NCBI GenBank assembly: GCA_038043285.1
Contig: JBBTCJ010000158.1
Location: 1 to 13,330 of the forward strand
Source of the DNA: JBBTCJ01 sp038043285
GTDB taxonomy: Bacteria; Planctomycetota; Phycisphaerae; UBA1845
Length of the DNA stretch: 13,330 nt
Reading direction: 5' to 3'
In this document: piece by piece, positions 1 to 5,337 of the stretch
Layout of the letters: each line of letters begins with the position of its first letter
How positions within the stretch are numbered: the first letter of the stretch is position 1
Notes under the pieces: generated by a model
Databases searched by the model: none
What the model was told of the DNA's origin: nothing
Seen by the model: only the letters and a program-made list of their open reading frames with translations
Made by a program: the position numbers and the translations under genes

Positions 1-258
1 GCTGATCGACTTGGGCACCGAACCGACGGCCGCCTCGTGGAAGATGATCTCGACGCCGTCGCAAGCGCGTCGGCAGACCGACGGATCGGTCAAGTCGCCC
101 TCGAGGAGTTCGACGCGCCCAGCCAGGTGTGCAAGGTTCTCGCGTTTGCCGGAGGAGAGGTTGTCCACCACTCGGACGTGGTGTCCGCGTTCGATGAGCG
201 CGGTCGCCAGATGTGACCCGATGAACCCCGCGCCACCAGTTACCAACACATTGGCCAT
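1..258 (-). CDS. NAD-dependent sugar-nucleotide epimerase/dehydratase (SDR family), N-terminal 86 residues, cut by the window edge
   Basis: The reading frame runs open from the ATG at 258-256 to base 1, so only the N-terminus is present. The protein begins MANVLVTGGAGFIGSHLA, the Rossmann dinucleotide-binding glycine motif GxxGxxG at residues 8-14 of an extended short-chain dehydrogenase. An acidic residue follows at the end of beta2 (VVDNLSSGKRENL), which in this family binds the adenosine ribose of NAD. Further on come EGDLTD and FHEAAVGSVPKSIS, the usual beta4 motif of UDP-glucose/UDP-GlcNAc 4-epimerases and related dehydratases. The family acts in the cytoplasm on nucleotide sugars for polysaccharide or lipopolysaccharide synthesis. 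GGAG at 265-268 lies 6 bases before the ATG and supports the start. The catalytic Tyr-x-x-x-Lys lies beyond the edge, so the exact substrate cannot be told. Seen: fold motifs. Inferred: a UDP-sugar epimerase rather than another SDR enzyme. Confidence 0.9.
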   Translation of the reverse strand, partial: MANVLVTGGAGFIGSHLATALIERGHHVRVVDNLSSGKRENLAHLAGRVELLEGDLTDPSVCRRACDGVEIIFHEAAVGSVPKSIS

Positions 259-503
259 AGCCTGCTCCGCGATTCCGTCTTCATTCGCCCCGCTTCGCCC
301 AACGCCCGGAAAAGGCCGTGACCCATCGGCCCGGGCGCTGGCATGGTGAGCATCCTAGCGGTCCCTTGAGCAACATGCAGCGCGGGCCGCCGGCCCGTCA
401 GGTTCTTTCCGTCGTCTACCCGGTCATCTTGAACGGATCGCGGCACTGGCAGACAAGCCCTCATTTCCACGCCCGCGGGCTCCGCGGCAGGCTGAAACAC
501 GAA

Positions 504-519
504 CCGGGAAGGTACCCGG
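504..519 (-). terminator. possible weak intrinsic terminator of the diguanylate cyclase gene
   Basis: Three bases after the cyclase stop codon the minus strand reads CCGGG-TACCTT-CCCGG, a perfect 5-bp stem (6 with a G-T pair) with a 6-base loop. The following bases (TTCGTGTTT) are only partly T-rich. Position and GC stem fit a terminator; the short stem and poor T tract keep confidence low. Confidence 0.3.
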
Positions 520-521
520 CG

Positions 522-1934
522 TCACTTCGTCGCGACGGGAGCGGGATCGCCGGCGGTCCATAGCTTGTTCTTGCCGGAGGCCTTGGCAACGTACAGTGCC
601 TGATCGGCGGCGCGGACCAGTGCATCGGCGTCCTCGGCACCGGTGGCGCGGAGGCTGGCGATCCCGACGCTCATGCTCACCTTGACGTCGGGGAACAGTT
701 CACGCAGGTCTTTGGCGAATCGTTCGGCCACCCGCTGACTCAGGATGCGGGCTTGGTCGGCGTCGGTCTGAGGGAGCAGGAGGATGAACTCGTCGCCGCC
801 ATACCGGGAGGCCACGTCGGCGGAACGAAGCTGGCTCAGCAGGGTCCGGGCGGTGAGCAGCAGCAGTTCATCGCCGACGTGATGCCCGAAGTTGTCGTTG
901 GCGGCCTTGAATTCGTCCAGATCGATCATCACGCAGGAGATATCCTCGCCGTAGCGTGACGCCTCGGCGAAGCGTCGAGCCAGCGTCTCGCCAAAGTAGC
1001 GGCGGTTATACAGGCCGGTGAGCGGTTCGCGGGACGCCAGCTCGCGGAGCTGCTGCGTGCGGTGGGCGACGCGCTCCTCCAGCTCCGCGTTGAGCCGCAC
1101 AATCCGCTCGTGCGTCTGCTGGTGTTGGTCGGCCATCTGGTTGAACGCGGTGGCCAGTCGCCCGATCTCGTCGCTCCGCCCCCGGGGGCAGCGGACGTCA
1201 AGCCTGCCCTGCGAGAAATTCAACATGGCGTCGCCGAGTCCCTCCAAGGGGGCGACGATGCGCCGAATGACCAGGAACCCGAGCGGGACAGCCACCACCA
1301 AGGCCAGAATCCCGACACCGACGGCAAGGTCCAGCTTGCCGGACATGGTGCGCTGCCACTCATTGGCGACGGTTCCCGTCCGCACGTACCCCAGCAGATC
1401 CGTCGGTCGCCCCGGACCGGAGTTATCCGGTGAATCGCGCAAGGTAATCGGAAAACTGACGTCCAGCAGCACCGGGGCAATGCCCGCGATGGAGTGGGCC
1501 ACCGGCGTGCCGGGTGACGCCGACGGCGACTCGACGCCCTGTGGAAGTCGGGTCAGCACTCTGTAGCTCTTATGCTCCGCGGCCGCCAACTCTCGACCGG
1601 ACGGGTCCGAGATGACCACATAGAGAAGCGGCTCGGCGTCCGCGGACTCCGTCGCCAGGGCACAAAGGGCTTCGGGTCGATTGCCGGTGATCTCGGTGGC
1701 CGCAGCCCTCGCAAGCAGTGATGCGGCGTGGACGAGCTGGGCTTCGTTTTTCTCGCGCGCCAGTTGGCCGCTGGTCTGCAGCAGATAGCCGGAGACAGCC
1801 GCCGTGACCGACAGGGTCAACACCACCACCAGGGCCGTCGCCTTAAACTGGAGCGTCGACAGCGAATCCGTGGCCACCGACCAGAGGGTCGGAGGTTTCT
1901 GTTCCGGCGCGCGATATGTCGATGGCGCCACCAT
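522..1934 (-). CDS. membrane-bound diguanylate cyclase with extracytoplasmic sensor, HAMP and GGDEF domains
   Basis: Makes cyclic di-GMP from two GTP at the inner face of the cytoplasmic membrane. Numbered from the ATG at 1934 (470 residues): TM helix about 32-53, an extracytoplasmic region 54-200 of unassigned fold, TM helix 202-223, HAMP 224-276 (ending SDEIGRLATAFNQMAD), a heptad-rich helix 270-300, GGDEF domain 303-460. The active site is complete: LTGLYNRR 305-312, the metal-binding Asp of MIDLDEFK (D338), NDNFGHHVGD 346-355, and GGDEF 379-383. RSAD at 370-373, five residues before GGDEF, is a canonical inhibitory I-site, so product feedback is likely. No EAL or HD-GYP domain. A GTG at 1949 is in frame, but it overlaps the GGAG (1944-1947) that sits 9 bases before the ATG and has no Shine-Dalgarno of its own, so the ATG is preferred. 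The ligand is unknown. The family call is certain; activity is inferred. Confidence 0.93.
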   Translation of the reverse strand: MVAPSTYRAPEQKPPTLWSVATDSLSTLQFKATALVVVLTLSVTAAVSGYLLQTSGQLAREKNEAQLVHAASLLARAAATEITGNRPEALCALATESADAEPLLYVVISDPSGRELAAAEHKSYRVLTRLPQGVESPSASPGTPVAHSIAGIAPVLLDVSFPITLRDSPDNSGPGRPTDLLGYVRTGTVANEWQRTMSGKLDLAVGVGILALVVAVPLGFLVIRRIVAPLEGLGDAMLNFSQGRLDVRCPRGRSDEIGRLATAFNQMADQHQQTHERIVRLNAELEERVAHRTQQLRELASREPLTGLYNRRYFGETLARRFAEASRYGEDISCVMIDLDEFKAANDNFGHHVGDELLLLTARTLLSQLRSADVASRYGGDEFILLLPQTDADQARILSQRVAERFAKDLRELFPDVKVSMSVGIASLRATGAEDADALVRAADQALYVAKASGKNKLWTAGDPAPVATK

Positions 1935-1943
1935 GGCGACCGT

Positions 1944-1950
1944 CTCCACC
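1944..1950 (-). promoter_or_regulatory. ribosome binding site that decides the diguanylate cyclase start
   Basis: GGTGGAG on the minus strand, with GGAG at 1944-1947 and a 9-base spacer to the ATG at 1934. The alternative GTG at 1949 overlaps this element and has no purine-rich sequence in front of it. Confidence 0.5.
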
Positions 1951-1980
1951 GCCGCGTAGGCGGAGCGGGCGCGGCCCGAT

Positions 1981-2012
1981 CCCTGTTCGTGGCCGCAAGT
2001 CCCCTTTTCGTG
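1981..2012. repeat. 11-bp direct repeat, two helical turns apart, upstream of the diguanylate cyclase gene
   Basis: CCCTGTTCGTG at 1981-1991 and CCCTTTTCGTG at 2002-2012 (plus strand) match at 10 of 11 positions. They start exactly 21 bp apart, so they lie on the same face of the helix. They sit about 47-78 bases upstream of the cyclase ATG in the 263-bp gap between the two minus-strand genes. This could be a paired operator half-site; no known consensus is recognised. I saw no convincing sigma70 promoter in 1935-2197. Confidence 0.35.
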
Positions 2013-2197
2013 CCCTATCGACGCGATAATCCCGGAACTGAACGTGCGAATGGAGCTAGACCTGGCGCCCAGCGTTCCCGACGCCGCGGCGACCTACGAA
2101 GCCCAGGTCCGTTGTCCGATAACCAGCGGTCGGCCGAGGATCGTTCCCGGGCCGAACGGTCACGGGGGCATTGGGGTCAGGTCGGCGGAAGGGGGGA

Positions 2198-3208
2198 TCA
2201 GACAGGTCCGCCGGACGCCGTCGCCTCGGCGACTTGCCGCGCTCGTTCGCGGAGGGTGTCGAGCACCTCGCGGACTTCATTGGCCATTCGCGCGTTGGGG
2301 AACTCGCGGATCAACTCCAAGCCAGTCTCCAGCGCGTCCGACCAACGGCGTTCGTTCACCGCGAAACGGAATTGGACGCCGAGTTGCAGGAGCTTTTCCT
2401 TAAAGACGTGGCGGGCGGTCGATTGCAGCACCTGGGCCTCCGCCGGGGAAAGGTATTGATCCAAGCCCTTGAGCACCTCGATGGCAAGGTCGGTGTCGTT
2501 GCGCCGCACGGCATCCTCCCAGGCGACTCGAAGTTCCTGCTTGTGCTGCTCCTTGAGCGTTCTCATGCGGTCCGTCAGGCTCAGTACGCGGGCGTCGTCG
2601 GGCAGGGCGTTGGCCAGACGCTCAATTTCGAACTCGGCCCGCTCCCAGTCATGGGACGCGAAGTAGCCTTCGATCATTTCGATGGCCTCGGCGAGGGTCG
2701 CCTGGATTCGGGCATTGCGGGCTTCGTCCAACTCCTCGCGGCTCCGCTCCGCCTCTTCCCTATATCCGAATCGCCGCTCGATCTCGTCGATGAGGTTCAA
2801 CGCCGCCTCCCACTTTTCATGGCGGATGTCCTCATTGATGGCGGCGCGAAGAGCCTGAAGCTCCTCGTCGCGCCGCGCCAGCGACTTGGCGGCGTCGGAG
2901 AGACTGGTGTTGCGGACGATCGCATCAATGGCAGTGGTCTGCCGCGCCAGGGCATCGGTAATGTCCCGTGCCACCGAAAGCTGCCGGGCCAAGGTTGCCT
3001 CAGCGCGCAGAAGGACGGGGACGATAGTCAGAAGGAACAGCGACGTCCCGGTCACGACCACCCCCGCGACCGCCATCCAGGCGTTCGGCGACGAGCCGTA
3101 TCCCATGAACCCCAGACCCACCAGAAGGACTCCGCTCAACAGGCCGGCCATGCAGGCCATGACTTGAAGCACCCGCAAACGTTGGAACGATCCGGGAGAC
3201 CCAGACAT
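2198..3208 (-). CDS. two-helix membrane protein with TPR-like helical cytoplasmic domain, function unknown
   Basis: 336 residues, not recognised as a named family. Two hydrophobic helices at about 13-36 and 43-68 are joined by a short glycine/serine turn. They are followed by a long, highly charged helical region (70-330) with no further membrane segment. A coiled-coil-like stretch covers about 70-125. After it come helix pairs with W/A/L spacing reminiscent of tetratricopeptide units, for example HEKWEAALNLIDEIERRFG (130-148), HDWERAEFEIERLANALP (186-203), NDTDLAIEVLKGLDQYL (237-253) and ERRWSDALETGLELIREFP (286-304). Such proteins usually serve as scaffolds on the membrane. The ATG at 3208 is supported by AGGAAGAGG (3215-3223), whose GAGG is 6 bases before it, and by a promoter at 3300-3327. 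An open frame lies antisense to the gene, but its translation lacks this organised pattern. Membrane placement is well supported; the role is unknown. Confidence 0.8.
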   Translation of the reverse strand: MSGSPGSFQRLRVLQVMACMAGLLSGVLLVGLGFMGYGSSPNAWMAVAGVVVTGTSLFLLTIVPVLLRAEATLARQLSVARDITDALARQTTAIDAIVRNTSLSDAAKSLARRDEELQALRAAINEDIRHEKWEAALNLIDEIERRFGYREEAERSREELDEARNARIQATLAEAIEMIEGYFASHDWERAEFEIERLANALPDDARVLSLTDRMRTLKEQHKQELRVAWEDAVRRNDTDLAIEVLKGLDQYLSPAEAQVLQSTARHVFKEKLLQLGVQFRFAVNERRWSDALETGLELIREFPNARMANEVREVLDTLRERARQVAEATASGGPV

Positions 3209-3299
3209 GCCACACCTCTTCCTACCGGTCCGTTGCCCCGCCCTGCCTCGCGCCCGTGGTAGGCCGGCTTCGGCAAAGACACAGGCCTGCGCCCTTTTT

Positions 3300-3327
3300 A
3301 TCGTATTCCGTCGCCGGCACGCGTCAA
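3300..3327 (-). promoter_or_regulatory. candidate sigma70-type promoter for the TPR-like membrane protein gene
   Basis: On the minus strand TTGACG (3322-3327; 5 of 6 bases of the -35 consensus) is followed after 16 bases by TACGAT (3300-3305; 4 of 6 of the -10 consensus). Transcription would start about 85 bases before the ATG at 3208. The AT-rich stretch just downstream stands out in this GC-rich sequence. Nothing else was recognised in the 223-bp gap 3209-3431. Confidence 0.42.
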
Positions 3328-3431
3328 TCGCCGCGACTCAGAAGTTGTCCTATCGACGATTCCTCGCAGAAAATCGGAGGCCCCTCGTGCTTGCGATGCC
3401 GGATCGGCCATGGCGGCGGCAAACGCCCGCG

Positions 3432-3647
3432 TCATGCGGCCTCGGGCTCCACCGTTCCGCTTTTCTGCCCGGCGGCGCCCTCCATCATCTTGTTCCGCAG
3501 CTCGGCCCCGAACTCGGCTACGGTCACCGCCTCAAAACCCTCCAACGAAGCCTCCACCAACGCCACGCAATCCGCGACGACTTTCAAGAACACCAGGGTG
3601 CCGCCGCCCATGGCTGCAAGACAGGAAAATGTATACCACCCACCCAT
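3432..3647 (-). CDS. small hypothetical protein (71 aa), hydrophobic N-terminal half
   Basis: Not recognised. The ATG at 3647-3645 has GGAG at 3655-3658 with a 7-base spacer. The frame ends with TGA at 3432. The N-terminal half (residues 5-33, from YTFSCLAAM to VALVEA) is hydrophobic, broken only by K22 and D26, and could be a membrane-associated helix. Residues 34-58 look like an amphipathic helix (EGFEAVTVAEFGAELRNKMM), and the tail is small and polar. It starts 82 bases after the end of folP on the same strand with no terminator between, so it is probably the last gene of the infA-folP transcript. The open frame extends further upstream into folP (to 3914), but that part is an out-of-frame shadow rich in Arg. 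An internal ATG (M13, at 3611) is possible but has no better ribosome site. Whether it is translated is an inference from frame, ribosome site and composition. Confidence 0.6.
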   Translation of the reverse strand: MGGWYTFSCLAAMGGGTLVFLKVVADCVALVEASLEGFEAVTVAEFGAELRNKMMEGAAGQKSGTVEPEAA

Positions 3648-3729
3648 GAGCCGGCTCCAGGCCCCGATGGAGCTATCGGCGGGTCGGGCGCCGAAGATTC
3701 GTAAGGCGGGTGGTCGCTGGGAGGTCGGG

Positions 3730-4650
3730 TCATCGGCCGTCGCGGCTTGGCCCACCCGGATTGCCCTGATCTTGAACGGATGGCGCAGGCCCCTCTCGCG
3801 GGCGAATCTCCGCCAACGTCTGCATCGCCTCGACGGTCGGGCGAACGTCATGCACGCGGACCACCGAGACGCCCGCGAGCGCCGCCAGCACCGCACAGAC
3901 GAGCGACCCGACAAGGCGATCCCTTGGTCTGTCCGAGCCGTTCATCCCGCCGAGAAAAGTTTTGCGCGACGCACCCACCAGCACCGGCTGACCCAGTTCC
4001 ACGAACCGATCCAGACGTCCCATCAGTTGCCAGTTGTGTTCGACGCGCTTGCCGAACCCGATGCCGGGATCCACAACGATCCGTGAAGCGTCGATGCCGC
4101 TTGCCACGGCGAAATCGCGGCGTCGGCGTAAAAACTCGTAGACTTCCTCCACCACGTTTTCGTAATGCGGTCCGCCGCCGCGCTGCATGTCGGCGGAAAT
4201 CCCCCGCCGGTGCATGAGCACGACGTCGACGCCGGCGTCGGCCACCACCCGGGCCATGTGGACGTCGTCCCGCAGGGCGGAGACGTCGTTGACGAGGTCG
4301 GCGCCGGCAGCAATAGCCGCCTGAGCTACGGGGGCCAGGCGGGTATCGATCGAGATCGCCACGCGTGGGTCTCGGCATCGTAGGCCTTCAATCACCGGAA
4401 TCGCGCGGCGGATTTGTTGGTCCGGCGCGACGTCACCCGCTCCCGGTCGCGTCGATTCCGGACCAACGTCGATGATCGAGGCGCCTTCCTCGACCATCGC
4501 CACGGCACGATCTATGGCCGCTCCGGTCGAGTAGAACTCGCCTCCGTCGCTGAACGAGTCGGGAGTGACGTTGAGGATCCCCATCACCAACGGGAGCGGG
4601 CGCCGGTCGTGGAGCAACTCGACCAGACGACATGGCGCGCGCCCGGTCAT
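3730..4650 (-). CDS. folP: dihydropteroate synthase
   Basis: Condenses 6-hydroxymethyl-7,8-dihydropterin pyrophosphate with 4-aminobenzoate to give 7,8-dihydropteroate in folate synthesis; it is the sulfonamide target. The 306-residue cytoplasmic TIM barrel shows the family's motifs in order: MGILNVTPDSFSDGG (23-37, loop 1), DVGPESTRPGA (61-71, loop 2), SIDT (100-103), LVNDVSAL (119-126), VLMHRRG (144-150), VDPGIGFGK (193-201, pterin pocket), VGASRKTFLG (225-234, the SRK-x-F loop) and RVHDV (265-269). The residue before ESTRPG is Pro, where Gly or Ala is usual. The last 23 residues (from about 284) are a polar Pro/Gly-rich tail beyond the barrel. It starts 44 bases after the infA stop with no hairpin between, so the two are probably co-transcribed. 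The Shine-Dalgarno is weak (GGGGAA about 9 bases ahead), which would fit translation within an operon. Length and motifs are normal for FolP. Confidence 0.96.
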   Translation of the reverse strand: MTGRAPCRLVELLHDRRPLPLVMGILNVTPDSFSDGGEFYSTGAAIDRAVAMVEEGASIIDVGPESTRPGAGDVAPDQQIRRAIPVIEGLRCRDPRVAISIDTRLAPVAQAAIAAGADLVNDVSALRDDVHMARVVADAGVDVVLMHRRGISADMQRGGGPHYENVVEEVYEFLRRRRDFAVASGIDASRIVVDPGIGFGKRVEHNWQLMGRLDRFVELGQPVLVGASRKTFLGGMNGSDRPRDRLVGSLVCAVLAALAGVSVVRVHDVRPTVEAMQTLAEIRPREGPAPSVQDQGNPGGPSRDGR

Positions 4651-4694
4651 GACATCACGTTCCCCGGGACAGGGTGGAGTAAGGGACTGCCACG

Positions 4695-4919
4695 CTACCG
4701 ACGGTAGGTGATCCGTCCGCGGCTGAGGTCGTACGGCGACATCTCGACGGTCACCGTGTCACCCGGAAGAATGCGGATGTAGAACTTCCGCATTTTGCCG
4801 GAAATATGGGCCAGCACGTCGTGTTTGGCGCCGCCGACCTCCACCTGGACGCGAAACATGGCGTTGGGCAGGGCGGCTACGACCGTTCCGTCGATTTCGA
4901 TGGCCGGGGTCTTGGCCAT
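4695..4919 (-). CDS. infA: translation initiation factor IF-1
   Basis: 74 residues against about 72 in E. coli. A single OB-fold protein that binds the 30S A-site and works with IF-2 and IF-3 during initiation. The family signature is clear: GTVVAALPNAMFRVQVE (residues 11-27), then LAHISGKMRKFYIRIL (35-51, the RNA-binding strand and loop), GDTVTVEMSPYDLSRGRI (53-70), ending TYRR. Compared with E. coli it has two to three extra residues in the loop around 29-33. The ATG at 4919 is chosen because GGAG (4924-4927) lies 4 bases before it and because homology starts there; the open frame continues upstream to 5438 but that part is not protein-like. It is the first gene of a probable infA-folP-small-protein transcript, divergent from the M1 lipoprotein. 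infA beside folP is not the common arrangement, in which infA lies near secY/rpmJ. Confidence 0.97.
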   Translation of the reverse strand: MAKTPAIEIDGTVVAALPNAMFRVQVEVGGAKHDVLAHISGKMRKFYIRILPGDTVTVEMSPYDLSRGRITYRR

Positions 4920-4991
4920 AGGTCTCCACGTTACGCCCCCGACCCGGAATCGGTGATTCCGCCGTCTGCCAGGCGACGTACCAAACCGGCA

Positions 4992-5019
4992 AGTATAGCC
5001 GGCCGGGACGGAACCACAA
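4992..5019 (-). promoter_or_regulatory. candidate sigma70-type promoter of infA
   Basis: Minus strand: TTGTGG (5014-5019), 16-base spacer, TATACT (4992-4997; 5 of 6 bases of the -10 consensus). The predicted start is about 66 bases upstream of the infA ATG. The -35 is weak (TTG only) but the -10 is the best in this gap on that strand. Confidence 0.45.
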
Positions 5020-5110
5020 GCACGGAGATTCGATCCTTCCATTTCGTATTTCGTATTCCAGGCGCATGAATCATCAATAGCTTGGGTGGACGACCGACGG
5101 ACCTCCGACA

Positions 5111-5139
5111 TTGGCTCGGGCCTACCGGGCGAGTATAAA
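5111..5139 (+). promoter_or_regulatory. candidate sigma70-type promoter of the M1 lipoprotein gene
   Basis: TTGGCT (5111-5116), 17-base spacer, TATAAA (5134-5139; 5 of 6 bases of the -10 consensus). A start near 5146 gives a leader of about 190 bases. A stem-loop, CAGGTGC-TTCGTT-GCACTTG (5148-5167, 7 bp with one G-T pair), follows immediately and would sit at the 5' end of the transcript. Confidence 0.5.
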
Positions 5140-5327
5140 ACCCGCGTCAGGTGCTTCGTTGCACTTGCGATGTTGGGCGGACTTGGCCCGTTTCCTATGG
5201 TCGCGGCTCTGACGGAAGCCCATGAGCCGTGCGATCCGAACCGTGACCGCGGGGGAGCGGACCCTTCCAGACCCGCAAACCCATTGAAATGCAGCTTGCT
5301 TGTGTGGCGGCTGTCGGCCGTCGAATC

Positions 5328-5334
5328 GGGAGGG
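5328..5334 (+). promoter_or_regulatory. ribosome binding site that decides the M1 lipoprotein start
   Basis: GGGAGGG directly upstream of the ATG at 5338, leaving 3-4 bases between. It marks 5338 as the start although the frame is open back to 5086, and that start places a lipoprotein signal peptide exactly at the N-terminus. Confidence 0.7.
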
Positions 5335-5337
5335 CCT

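Larger units (their letters stand above)
4920..5337. other. divergent intergenic region between infA and the M1 peptidase gene
   Basis: 418 bp without a supported gene. It holds the infA promoter (4992-5019, minus), a 7-bp hairpin in the infA leader (CGGAATC-GGT-GATTCCG, 4945-4961), a tandem TTTCGTA pair around 5042-5055, the peptidase promoter (5111-5139, plus) and a stem-loop at the predicted 5' end of the peptidase transcript (5148-5167). Open frames through this region on both strands are extensions of the flanking genes and lack coding character. Confidence 0.6.

Noticed and set aside
426..438. 13-bp identity ATCTTGAACGGAT shared with 3770-3782
   Set aside because: About one such match is expected by chance in a window of this length, and the flanks do not match.
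1950..2197. c-di-GMP riboswitch in front of the diguanylate cyclase gene
   Set aside because: The AAGGGGACTTGCGGCC segment was considered, but the conserved GEMM core and the two-helix layout are not there.
2171..3262. 363-residue open frame antisense to the TPR-like membrane protein
   Set aside because: Its translation has no organised hydrophobic or heptad pattern, whereas the minus strand has two membrane helices, helical repeats, a ribosome site and a promoter.
5086..5337. 84-residue N-terminal extension of the M1 lipoprotein
   Set aside because: It would bury the signal peptide, and the strong GGGAGGG lies just before the ATG at 5338. The extension also overlaps the candidate promoter.
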